DNA of 14,681 nucleotides, from positions 1 to 14,681 of the forward strand of contig MHSZ01000015.1 of the NCBI GenBank assembly GCA_001824745.1, written 5' to 3'. Source of the DNA: Candidatus Terrybacteria bacterium RIFCSPLOWO2_01_FULL_58_14. Its GTDB lineage: Bacteria > Patescibacteriota > Minisyncoccia > Terrybacterales > 2-01-FULL-58-14. The notes beneath the pieces were generated by a model, which was not told where the DNA came from, searched no databases, and worked only from the letters and a program-made list of their open reading frames with translations. The stretch's first letter is position 1. Every line of letters begins with the position of its first letter. Positions 5,296 to 12,127 of this stretch are shown one piece after another. A program made the position numbers and the translations under genes.

Positions 5296-7338
5296 TTATT
5301 CGCCGACTTCAACCAGGAAACGCGTGGCGATCACGCGGCGATCGTGTCGGAACTCGCCGAACACGGCATAGAGGCCCGGCTGGTCAAACGTCACGTGTCC
5401 TTCGATTGTCGGGCCGAAGGCGGCCGGAACGTCACCAAGGGAATCCTCTTCGCGCATTGTGGATGTAGACGCTTCTTCCTCTTCGCCATGTGCGGAGGCA
5501 ACCGAGATAAGCGTGCCGTGAAGATCTCCGGAGCCGGGAATCTCGCCGTGCGTGTGGATTAATGAGGAGAGGTCCTCGGGAACAAGTGCGATATGCATCG
5601 GTGCGGCCAGGTAGGGCTGGAGATCGGTGACGAGGCCCCCATCGCGACTCACGGTCCAGAAAAGGCGCGTCTCTTCCCCCGCCTTCGGCGCGCTCGGCTC
5701 CACCTCAAACGCGACATCGTAACTATCGAAGACCGCCTGGCGCCTTAGGTCGCGATCGACGGCTTCGGGATCACCGCCAGGAATGTCGAGCTGTCGGTAT
5801 GCCACGACCTCTTCGCCTTCGTGCACCGCGTTGATCGCGAGAAGGTACCGGCCGGACTTCGAAAACGCGTACTCCATCTCAAAGATCCCCGGTGATTCAA
5901 CGACCGGTTCGGGGTGCACGTGCGCAAACGTCGCAAGATCTTCCTGGACAATAATGAGATGCACAAGTCGGTCGTGTGTGATTGAGAACTCGTCAAGCGC
6001 AGTGCCCGGGAATGTAAAACGCAACCGCGTCGTTTCGTCCGGCTGCGGAACGTCAGGATCAACGCCCACGAGCATCTCAATGCGTCCTGACTGCCCTTCG
6101 TGCATCCCATGCATTCCTTCCTCCTCTTCTTCGTGTACGCCCTCAAGTGCGGTGTGCTGAAGAAACTGGTGCGGCAGGGCCCAAATGAATATGAACGCGA
6201 GGAGGAGCGTGAGCGTTACGATAAACGCCTTCAACCAAGGCATCACTCGTTCTTCCTTTGCCTGCTCTTCTGGCGGAAACGCAAGCGCTGCATTTTGCCG
6301 ACGGCGGATATACCAAAAGAGCGGCACTACCCACAGCGCCACGAGCGTCCAATTACCGAGCCAAAGCGGTAATCCGAAAAGCCCGGGGCCCTCTTCGGGA
6401 CCATGCGTGTGCGGCGCTGCCGTCTGGAGACGATCAGAAATAACGCCGAGAAAACGTTCCTCCTGTGTTATGGACTCCAATAACGTGTGCTGGCCGGAGT
6501 TCACCCACCAATCATGCGTAAAAAGACCCAAAACGAGAATGAAACCTGCGATAAACACCATCGCCCACCCCGTCGCATGCTCGATGACGACGCGGCGCTT
6601 CACGACCCATGAGAGTGCATTGACCCCCAGAATTCCCAGGATTGCAAGGAGCAGGAGCGGCGTGATTCTTCCCAGCGCGTGAACAAGAAAGAGCAGCCAT
6701 CCGTAAAAGACATCCCCCGACACGGCAATGCGCGAAAGAATAAGCGGAGTCGCGGGATGCGGACAGCCGATCCCCACATTCCCCATGAAAAGGCCGAGCA
6801 ACAACGCTTTGAGAATATCCCGCTGTTTCTGGATGAACATCGGGGCGGCACCGCCGTACGTCGGCATCCGCACTTTCACGAATCCGAGTTCACCTAACGC
6901 GAAGAGAAATGCGAACGCGCCGGCAAATACGTAGAGCCAATTCTTTACGACTTCCAGAGGCGCACCGAGGGCCCCAATCGCGACTTCTCCCAATACCGCG
7001 GCGAGCACACCATAAAGGGAAAGGGTAATGGCAACGCCGGCTCCAAACGCAAGCGCCATTGCAAAGCCCTTCCCCGGCCCCTTGCCCATTGCGAGCGGCA
7101 CGATGACAAAGGCGAGTGGGAACGTACAGGGCAAGACGATCATCGTCAGCCCCATCGTGTAACTGAAAACAAACCAGCCGGTCCCCACGGGACTCCCCGA
7201 CGTTCCGACAAATGCGAGAAAAAGCCCCCCGCCGATGATCGCGAGGAGCCCAAACGCCGTGACGACGAGCATCGCCTTTGCCCGCCCGGGGGGCGGCGAT
7301 ACTGCTGGCGTCGTAGACGTCGATGCCGAAGCGTCCAT
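5296..7338 (-). CDS. CcdA/DsbD-like transmembrane thiol-electron carrier fused to a duplicated His-motif ectodomain
   Basis: A 680-residue membrane protein. An extra N-terminal TM segment (about 23-45) precedes a CcdA/DsbD-type core. Cys71 lies in LPCTFP and Cys192 in GCPHPATP, the two redox cysteines that carry electrons across the membrane in this family. Further helices run to about 272, then at about 324-343 and 367-388. A His/acidic linker (H395-H413, with GMHGMHEG) leads to two related beta-domains, about 419-520 and 543-680. Each has the same pattern: VHLIIVQEDLATFAHVHPE (H460, H473, H475) and MHIALVPEDLSSLIHTHGE (H582, H595, H597), then a G-x-Y strand. The spacing H-x12-H-x-H is identical. 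In DsbD the fused domain is a thioredoxin; here no CxxC domain is present. Delivery of electrons to extracytoplasmic copper or CuA-type cysteines is an inference from context. Probable 2-nt leader. Confidence 0.85.
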   Translation of the reverse strand: MDASASTSTTPAVSPPPGRAKAMLVVTAFGLLAIIGGGLFLAFVGTSGSPVGTGWFVFSYTMGLTMIVLPCTFPLAFVIVPLAMGKGPGKGFAMALAFGAGVAITLSLYGVLAAVLGEVAIGALGAPLEVVKNWLYVFAGAFAFLFALGELGFVKVRMPTYGGAAPMFIQKQRDILKALLLGLFMGNVGIGCPHPATPLILSRIAVSGDVFYGWLLFLVHALGRITPLLLLAILGILGVNALSWVVKRRVVIEHATGWAMVFIAGFILVLGLFTHDWWVNSGQHTLLESITQEERFLGVISDRLQTAAPHTHGPEEGPGLFGLPLWLGNWTLVALWVVPLFWYIRRRQNAALAFPPEEQAKEERVMPWLKAFIVTLTLLLAFIFIWALPHQFLQHTALEGVHEEEEEGMHGMHEGQSGRIEMLVGVDPDVPQPDETTRLRFTFPGTALDEFSITHDRLVHLIIVQEDLATFAHVHPEPVVESPGIFEMEYAFSKSGRYLLAINAVHEGEEVVAYRQLDIPGGDPEAVDRDLRRQAVFDSYDVAFEVEPSAPKAGEETRLFWTVSRDGGLVTDLQPYLAAPMHIALVPEDLSSLIHTHGEIPGSGDLHGTLISVASAHGEEEEASTSTMREEDSLGDVPAAFGPTIEGHVTFDQPGLYAVFGEFRHDRRVIATRFLVEVGE

Positions 7339-7346
7339 CGCCTTCT

Positions 7347-7352
7347 ATTCTA
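7347..7352 (-). promoter_or_regulatory. Putative -10 box of the CcdA-like/Met-rich pair
   Basis: Read on the minus strand: TAGAAT (5 of 6 consensus), 8 nt before the ATG at 7336-7338, giving a leader of about 2 nt. AGAAGG between box and ATG might act as a weak Shine-Dalgarno only if transcription starts earlier. It lies just after the terminator of the upstream operon, as expected for a new transcription unit. No clear -35 was found. Confidence 0.4.
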
Positions 7353-7356
7353 CTAC

Positions 7357-7383
7357 AAAAACGGCCCCGGAGGGGCTGTTTTT
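7357..7383 (-). terminator. Intrinsic terminator at the end of the sufU-to-gap operon
   Basis: Arms 7357-7368 and 7372-7383 pair over 12 bp (CGGCCCC against GGGGCTG, with one G-U pair, extended by A-T pairs), with a three-base loop. On the minus strand the hairpin ends in a run of five T, the classic form. It lies 34 bp after the gap stop codon. A-runs and T-runs on both sides could make it bidirectional, but no gene reads towards it on the plus strand. Confidence 0.88.
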
Positions 7384-7416
7384 CCGCATTCGTGTATATG
7401 CCTGCCGAGTACCCCG

Positions 7417-8445
7417 CTACTCCAGAAGCTTTCCAAGGCGCAAAACGTGCTCAACAAGTGTGTGGCTATAGGCCCACTCGTTATCGTACCAAGAGAACAC
7501 GGTGACGAGATCGCCGTCGGTCACGCGCGTAAACGTGAGGTCTACGATAGCCGGCTCTGTGGTTCCGATCACGTCCGAGGAAACGATAGGTTCTTCGGTC
7601 ACGCTAAGGATTCCCTTCCAGCGCGGGGATGCTGCAGCTTCCCGGAATATCCCGTTCATTTCCTCGACGGATGTTCTTTTCTTTGCCACGACCGTGATCA
7701 CGGCGAGCGATCCGGAAACCACGGGCACGCGCATCGCAAGCCCGTCGAAGATCCCCTCAAGCGCCGGGAGGGATTTCACTACTGCGTCGGCAGCCCCCGT
7801 ATGCGAAGGCACGATATTCTGTGCGGCAGCGCGACCTCGCCGAAAGTCACCCTTGCCTCCGGGGCCATCGACAAGGGCCTGTGTGGCAGTATAACCATGC
7901 ACCGTGACGAGCACGCCCTTGGTGAATCCGGGGTTCTCCCAGAGCACCGCGGCAGGCGGCACGGTTGCATTCGTAGTACAGGAAGCATTCGCGGTAACTG
8001 GTGCGAGGCCCTGAGTAAACGCATCGTCATTGGCGCCGATAAGGACGTGCGGCACATCGCCTTTCGCAGGTGCGGTGATGACCGCGCGTTTTGCTCCCGC
8101 TGCAAGATGCCGTTTCGCTCCGTCTTCCGAAGCGAAAACCCCGGTGGACTCCACCACGACATCAATACGAAGTTTCTCCCAGGGGAGTTTTTCCGGTTCG
8201 CGTTCCGCGTAGGCAAAAATCTTCTTTCCGTCCACGAGAAGACACGGCTTTCCGTCATCGAGAGCGGTCTTCACGTCATGATTCCACCGGCCGTACACGG
8301 TATCGTATTTCAGCAGATACGCGAGGTTCTCGAAATCGCCGAGGTCGTTGAGCGCGACAATTTCGAGCCCCGGCCGCTCAAATGCCTGCCGGAAAAATGT
8401 CCGGCCTATTCTCCCAAATCCATTGATGGCAACACGGATGGGCAT
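7417..8445 (-). CDS. gap: Glyceraldehyde-3-phosphate dehydrogenase
   Basis: A 342-residue cytoplasmic enzyme of normal family length that oxidises glyceraldehyde 3-phosphate to 1,3-bisphosphoglycerate with NAD(P)+. The N-terminal Rossmann domain starts with INGFGRIGR (7-15), with ALNDL (31-35) and LLKYD (44-48) as in the standard phosphorylating enzyme. The catalytic Cys156 lies in SCTTN, and the base His183 in TVHGYT. The phosphate-site residues (HTGAA, 215-219; LRVP-type MRVP, 238-241) and the terminal WYDNEWAYSH (319-328) are all present. It is the last gene of the long minus-strand cluster and is followed by a good terminator. An extended -10 box sits 6 nt before its ATG within the 24-bp gap after trxB, so it can probably also be expressed alone from a leaderless transcript. 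The Asn in the NDL motif does not by itself settle NAD versus NADP use. Confidence 0.96.
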   Translation of the reverse strand: MPIRVAINGFGRIGRTFFRQAFERPGLEIVALNDLGDFENLAYLLKYDTVYGRWNHDVKTALDDGKPCLLVDGKKIFAYAEREPEKLPWEKLRIDVVVESTGVFASEDGAKRHLAAGAKRAVITAPAKGDVPHVLIGANDDAFTQGLAPVTANASCTTNATVPPAAVLWENPGFTKGVLVTVHGYTATQALVDGPGGKGDFRRGRAAAQNIVPSHTGAADAVVKSLPALEGIFDGLAMRVPVVSGSLAVITVVAKKRTSVEEMNGIFREAAASPRWKGILSVTEEPIVSSDVIGTTEPAIVDLTFTRVTDGDLVTVFSWYDNEWAYSHTLVEHVLRLGKLLE

Positions 8446-8451
8446 AGGACG

Positions 8452-8460
8452 ATCATAACA
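8452..8460 (-). promoter_or_regulatory. Extended -10 promoter of gap, leaderless spacing
   Basis: Read on the minus strand: TGTTATGAT (TGn plus TATGAT, 5 of 6 consensus). Exactly 6 nt separate it from the gap ATG at 8443-8445, so +1 would be the A of the ATG. The arrangement is the same as at rpiB (150-158). The box is in the 24-bp space between the trxB stop and gap. No Shine-Dalgarno is present. Confidence 0.5.
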
Positions 8461-8469
8461 TACTCGATA

Positions 8470-9426
8470 CTATGTGGTGGATTTTTTCTTTTGTAGCCAA
8501 AGATAGATGTCCTCCAGCGCCTTCACCGCATCGCCCATGGAAATGTTGTTCTGCTTGTACGGTTGATCGGTTGCATCTCCTGCGGCCCAAATGCCCTCGC
8601 GGCTGGTGCGCGCAGTTTTGTGGTCAAGGATGATCTCCCCGTATTTGTTCAGCTCCACAAGGCCTTTGAGGAACTCCGTATTCGGAATAGAGCCAATCTC
8701 TACAAATACGCCTTGAACCGGAAGCTCATGGGTCTCTCCGGTTTTCCGATCTTTCCAAACAAGCGCGGTGACAAACTTCTCTCCTTTCACTTCAACGGAT
8801 TCCGCGTTCGTAATGGGAGTTACTTTCTTGCTCTTCAAAACGGCTTCACGCGTCACCGAATCTCCTCTGAACTCTTCGGCATATTCAAGAAGAGTAATTT
8901 TTGTTGCGTAGGAGATGAGTTGTTGAGCCGATTCGAACCCCGCATTACCGCCTCCGATCACCACCACTTCTTTGCCTTGAAAAAGGGGCGCGTCACACGT
9001 TGCGCAATACACAATCCCCTTTCCGTCATACGTTTCCGCTCCCGGGACACTAAGTTTTCGTCGACGTCCTCCTGACGCAACAAGGATGGAGCGAGTTTCA
9101 TATTTCTTTCCCTTGTTTGTGACAAGTGTAAACTTCGGCCCTCCGGAGCCAGAGGCCAGAACAAGCTCTTTCACTTCCACTACCCGAGAACCCTCATCGA
9201 ACTCAAGAACATCTCCTGCATATGCTTTCACGTGTTCCTCTATCTTTTGGGCAAGATCAATCCCTGAAATGGACTTTATCCCGATCCAATTTTGCACATC
9301 CGGTGAGACCTCGGACTGTCCTCCCCACCCTTCGGTAATCAGAAGGGATTTTACGCGCTTGCGCGCAGCATACACGCCCGCGGCTGCCCCGGCGGGCCCA
9401 CCGCCAATAATCACGAGTTCGTACAT
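8470..9426 (-). CDS. trxB: Thioredoxin reductase (FAD-dependent, low-molecular-weight type)
   Basis: A 318-residue flavoprotein of usual TrxB length that passes electrons from a pyridine nucleotide to thioredoxin-like proteins. FAD-binding GGGPAG is at 8-13. The redox-active pair C141/C144 is in CATC, followed by D145. The nucleotide-binding GGGNAG is at 158-163, and the C-terminal FAD motif AGDATD at 282-287. The HRRxxxR element that binds the NADPH 2'-phosphate in E. coli TrxB is not seen; the matching stretch is LLEYAEEFRGD, so NADH or another donor is possible. Sampled 60-base lines in this gene are 40-52 per cent GC, while sampled lines of neighbouring genes are 63-67 per cent, hinting at separate origin. 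It lies 7 nt after glutaredoxin. Likely clients are the glutaredoxin, the CxxC protein at 231 and, through a carrier, the CcdA-like protein. Confidence 0.93.
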   Translation of the reverse strand: MYELVIIGGGPAGAAAGVYAARKRVKSLLITEGWGGQSEVSPDVQNWIGIKSISGIDLAQKIEEHVKAYAGDVLEFDEGSRVVEVKELVLASGSGGPKFTLVTNKGKKYETRSILVASGGRRRKLSVPGAETYDGKGIVYCATCDAPLFQGKEVVVIGGGNAGFESAQQLISYATKITLLEYAEEFRGDSVTREAVLKSKKVTPITNAESVEVKGEKFVTALVWKDRKTGETHELPVQGVFVEIGSIPNTEFLKGLVELNKYGEIILDHKTARTSREGIWAAGDATDQPYKQNNISMGDAVKALEDIYLWLQKKKSTT

Positions 9427-9433
9427 GGCGGCA

Positions 9434-9670
9434 TCATCCCCGAATGTCCAAGAGTTCTCGAAGTTTCGGCTCGTTGAACCCGACCACTACGGTGCCATTC
9501 ACGTCAATAACCGGAACACCCAGCTGCCCGGACCGCTCAATCATCTCGCTTCTGGCCGCCGCGTCCTGGGCAACGTCCTTCTCGGTATACGCGATATTGT
9601 GTTCCGAAAACAGTTTTTTTGCTGCGCGGCAGTATACGCACGTCGCAGTAGTGTAAATCGTGACCGCCAT
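9434..9670 (-). CDS. Glutaredoxin (monothiol/dithiol CVYC type)
   Basis: A 78-residue single-domain protein. The first strand VTIYTT runs into the active site CVYC (C11, C14). GVPVIDVNG carries the family's VP (cis-Pro) motif, and VVGFNEPKLRELL supplies the glycine-containing GF motif and final helix. Size and motifs match glutaredoxin/NrdH-like proteins, which reduce disulfides; being directly followed by trxB (7 nt) it may be reduced by that enzyme rather than by glutathione. The reading frame is open further upstream (to 9718), but the ATG at 9668-9670 is chosen because it begins right at the first strand and lies 10 nt after the ROK stop. The longer version would overlap the ROK gene and add a Ser/Arg-rich stretch unlike the family. 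A weak -10 (TAACAT) lies 7 nt before this ATG. Confidence 0.9.
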   Translation of the reverse strand: MAVTIYTTATCVYCRAAKKLFSEHNIAYTEKDVAQDAAARSEMIERSGQLGVPVIDVNGTVVVGFNEPKLRELLDIRG

Positions 9671-9680
9671 TGCTTCTATG

Positions 9681-10580
9681 TTAGCGCGAATAGTTCGGCT
9701 GGAGCAAGAGGGCCGCACCGATCGCTCCGCCGAAACGCCCGAACTTTGCGTGTTTCACGCGAATCGCGCGCCGCACTACAGGCGAAATGATCTCCCTGCG
9801 CATAGCGTTTCGCGCAGGAATCAAAAGAAGATTTCCCGCATTCCCGATACCTCCTCCCACCACCACGATATCCGGATCCCAGAAATTCACCGCAGACGAA
9901 ATCCCCAACCCCAAAAATGCACCGATCGAATCGAACGTCGCCTTGGCCCTGCGCTCACCGCGCCTGGCGCGACGCATAAGATCCTTCGGGTCTGCTCCGC
10001 CTTCGCGCACGAACGCGCGGTGCGAGACGTACTCTTCCAAATGACCTCGCCCGCCGCAACTGCACCGCCTGCCGTTTGCTACGAGCACCATATGGCCCAT
10101 CTCGCCTGCGGCACCATGCGCGCCCCGCACCATGTGTCCTCCCTCCACGAGCCCCGCACCCAGGCCCGTCCCCACGGTCACCCCGAGCACGCGAGAAAAT
10201 CTCCGAGCCGCACCGAACCTTGCCTCTGCGAGCGTGAAAAGGTCGGCGTCGTTCTCCATCACGGCACGCATTCGCAAATGCCGATGAATCCACGCAGGCA
10301 GTGCGATGCGGTTGATTTGAGGTGCGTTGGGCGTCACGAGTACTCGCGTGCGATCCGAAGCAAGAGGCCCAGGAACGCCGATACCGATCCCCCTAATCTT
10401 TTCCCGCCCGGCGATTGTTCGCGCTCGGAACGCGGAATTTGAGAGCGCTTCAAGAAATGCCGCACGCGTCTTGGGGATCGGGAAGCGCCAGGCCGCGCGC
10501 AAAGATAGTCGTCCCCTTCGCACCGCAACGAGTACGCAACGCATGTTTGTCCCCCCGATATCGACTCCGAAGGAAAACAT
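9681..10580 (-). CDS. ROK-family sugar kinase (glucokinase-like)
   Basis: A 299-residue cytoplasmic kinase of the ROK family, of usual length. The ATP-binding phosphate 1 motif DIGGTN is at 7-12. PGPL (70-73) and ENDAD (109-113, with likely catalytic base Asp111) form the sugar site. VGTGLGAGL (136-144) is phosphate 2, and HGAAGEMGH (155-163) supplies the sugar-contacting Glu160 and zinc-ligand His163. The ROK zinc motif usually reads CxCGxxGCxE; here it is CSCGGRGHLE, so the last Cys is His180, which may still bind zinc. Adenosine motif GGGIGN is at 242-247. Glucose is the default guess but N-acetylmannosamine, fructose or another hexose cannot be excluded. Its product would feed glycolysis and the pentose phosphate steps in this operon (transketolase, GAPDH). 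It starts 6 nt after the VIT gene stop and ends 10 nt before glutaredoxin. Confidence 0.88.
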   Translation of the reverse strand: MFSFGVDIGGTNMRCVLVAVRRGRLSLRAAWRFPIPKTRAAFLEALSNSAFRARTIAGREKIRGIGIGVPGPLASDRTRVLVTPNAPQINRIALPAWIHRHLRMRAVMENDADLFTLAEARFGAARRFSRVLGVTVGTGLGAGLVEGGHMVRGAHGAAGEMGHMVLVANGRRCSCGGRGHLEEYVSHRAFVREGGADPKDLMRRARRGERRAKATFDSIGAFLGLGISSAVNFWDPDIVVVGGGIGNAGNLLLIPARNAMRREIISPVVRRAIRVKHAKFGRFGGAIGAALLLQPNYSR

Positions 10581-10586
10581 GCGAGG

Positions 10587-11309
10587 TCAGGTAAAGAGAC
10601 GGCTCGCAAATGCGCCAATGCCGTAGGCGGATATCGCGGCGAGCGCCCCCACCGCCAACATCTCCATCCCGGCCAGCCACCACCGTCCTCCTGTAATGAA
10701 AATGCGCGCCGCGCCCACGGTAAAAAGCGTCGTTCCCGCAAAAGCAATAGCGAGTGGGAATACCATTTCGCCGATGCCGGGAATGAGATAGGCCGCGAGC
10801 GGCACGAACCCCGCGGCGACAAATGAAGCAAACGTCAAGAGGCCGTTTCTTACTGGATGCAGCTCGTGTTCACTCGGGAGGTTGAGCTCTTCTCGCATCA
10901 TCGTATCCACCCAGCGCCCCTTGTCCGCGATGATAACCGCCACGGCTTGCTCTAACAGCTCGCCCTCCAACCCTTTCTTTCGATAGATGGCACGAACTTC
11001 TTCCTTCTCTTCCTCCGGCTTTTCTTCCACCTCTCGTTCTTCTTCCGCGCGTTCAGCTTTTATAAAATCCTGTTCAGATTTCGTGCCAAGAAAATTCCCC
11101 AGCCCCATCGAAAGTGCATCTGCGACGAGGTTCGCGAATCCGAGAATAAGCACCACGCGGTGGTCCAACGACGCCCCGACAGCCCCCGCTACCACCGCAA
11201 ACGTGGTGATGGTGCCATCGTGCGCACCGTAGACGATATCGCGGATAACGCCGCCACCGGCACGGTGGCGTTCGATCCTCTCGGTGTGGGGAGAAACCGA
11301 CGAAGTCAT
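10587..11309 (-). CDS. VIT/CCC1-family Fe2+/Mn2+ transporter
   Basis: A 240-residue membrane protein of the VIT1/CCC1/Nodulin-21 family. TM1 region: IVYGAHDGTITTFAVVAGAVGA (25-46, the family signature with conserved DG and the TTFAVVAG run). TM2: LGFANLVADALSMGLGNFLG (56-75, with the Asp64-x4-Met68 pair). A cytoplasmic, very acidic insert (about 86-106) is followed by a helix rich in Glu, which in plant VIT1 is the metal-binding domain. Three further TM helices lie at about 155-178, 182-203 and 210-235. The family exports Fe2+ or Mn2+ from the cytoplasm or into a store. The ATG overlaps the stop of the channel gene in an ATGA (11306-11309), which indicates translational coupling. Position in an operon with a SufU scaffold suggests iron as the substrate, an inference only. 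Confidence 0.92.
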   Translation of the reverse strand: MTSSVSPHTERIERHRAGGGVIRDIVYGAHDGTITTFAVVAGAVGASLDHRVVLILGFANLVADALSMGLGNFLGTKSEQDFIKAERAEEEREVEEKPEEEKEEVRAIYRKKGLEGELLEQAVAVIIADKGRWVDTMMREELNLPSEHELHPVRNGLLTFASFVAAGFVPLAAYLIPGIGEMVFPLAIAFAGTTLFTVGAARIFITGGRWWLAGMEMLAVGALAAISAYGIGAFASRLFT

Positions 11310-12127
11310 AGGCGATCCGTTCTCTGCGGACCGTCGTCTCGCGTCCCGCCACCTTGCTCCATGTGCGCCAAACGTTCTTCGATCCGATCAAGTTTTTCCA
11401 GGACCATCCTTTGATCGGCGGCCGAGTGACTGCCCTTCCCGAGCGCTTCTTGAATACGCTCTTCGGTAATGAAAAGATCGGCAAACTGCGCTGTGAGCAC
11501 GCTGAAAATGAAAATGCCGACTACGGCGAGCCCCAAGGTGAGTGCCCTCCCCGCTGCGGAAATCGGAACCACATTCCCCAACCCAATCGTAGAAATGCCA
11601 AGCGTCGACCACCAAAGAGCATCTCCGAAGGTGCGAATACCGCTTTCGGGATAACCTTTTTCAAAGAGAAGGATGAGTTCCGACGAAACCGCACTGATGA
11701 TCACGAGCACAACAACAATCTGAAAAAAACGATTGATCCGAAAGAGGGGCGTTGCGCGCGCGAAGCGGTCTGCGATAAGTACGAAGGCGAGCTCGACCGG
11801 CCGGAACAGCTGAATGATGCGAAGGAAGGGAAAAAAGACGATAACCGCTTCAATCCAGTTGCGGCGGAAATAGACGCGCCGGTTGTCCGATCTCAAGAAA
11901 CGCACGAGGAACTCAAGAGCGAAAAGCGCCCATATTCCCAAAAAATACCAATGAAAGAGTTCGCGCCAGACCGCCGCCACGCCGGTTACGTACTCGAGCC
12001 ACAACATTGGCAACATCGCGAGTACGAACAAAAAAAAGATGCGGTCGGCGACATCGCTTCGGCGTCGCGTATGCGCCCCCGGAGAAACGTTCGTGGGAGT
12101 GCGGTCGTGCGAGCGTCTCTCGTTCAT
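11306..12127 (-). CDS. Voltage-gated-type K+ channel-like protein with variant filter
   Basis: A 273-residue protein with the six-helix layout of the voltage-gated ion channel superfamily. S1 is at about 29-47, S2 at 58-78, S3 at 91-103, an S4-like segment with spaced Arg at about 101-133, S5 at 132-155, a pore helix at 168-179 and S6 at 192-219. The pore reads DALWWSTLGISTIGLGNVVP. The filter is TIGLGN (180-185) where K+ channels normally have TVGYGD, so Tyr is Leu and Asp is Asn. A polar, basic N-terminus (1-28) and a short coiled coil (about 237-257, heptad-like LEKLDRIEERL) lie in the cytoplasm; no RCK/TrkA-N domain is attached. A tetrameric cation channel is likely; selectivity for K+ is uncertain. 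Both ends overlap neighbours by 4 nt (ATGA), so it is translationally coupled to transketolase C and VIT. Confidence 0.85.
   Translation of the reverse strand: MNERRSHDRTPTNVSPGAHTRRRSDVADRIFFLFVLAMLPMLWLEYVTGVAAVWRELFHWYFLGIWALFALEFLVRFLRSDNRRVYFRRNWIEAVIVFFPFLRIIQLFRPVELAFVLIADRFARATPLFRINRFFQIVVVLVIISAVSSELILLFEKGYPESGIRTFGDALWWSTLGISTIGLGNVVPISAAGRALTLGLAVVGIFIFSVLTAQFADLFITEERIQEALGKGSHSAADQRMVLEKLDRIEERLAHMEQGGGTRDDGPQRTDRL

Noticed and set aside
7447..8496. Long plus-strand open frame over gap (349 codons)
   Set aside because: Antisense to an unmistakable GAPDH; translation is rich in Arg, His and Cys without a fold-like pattern.
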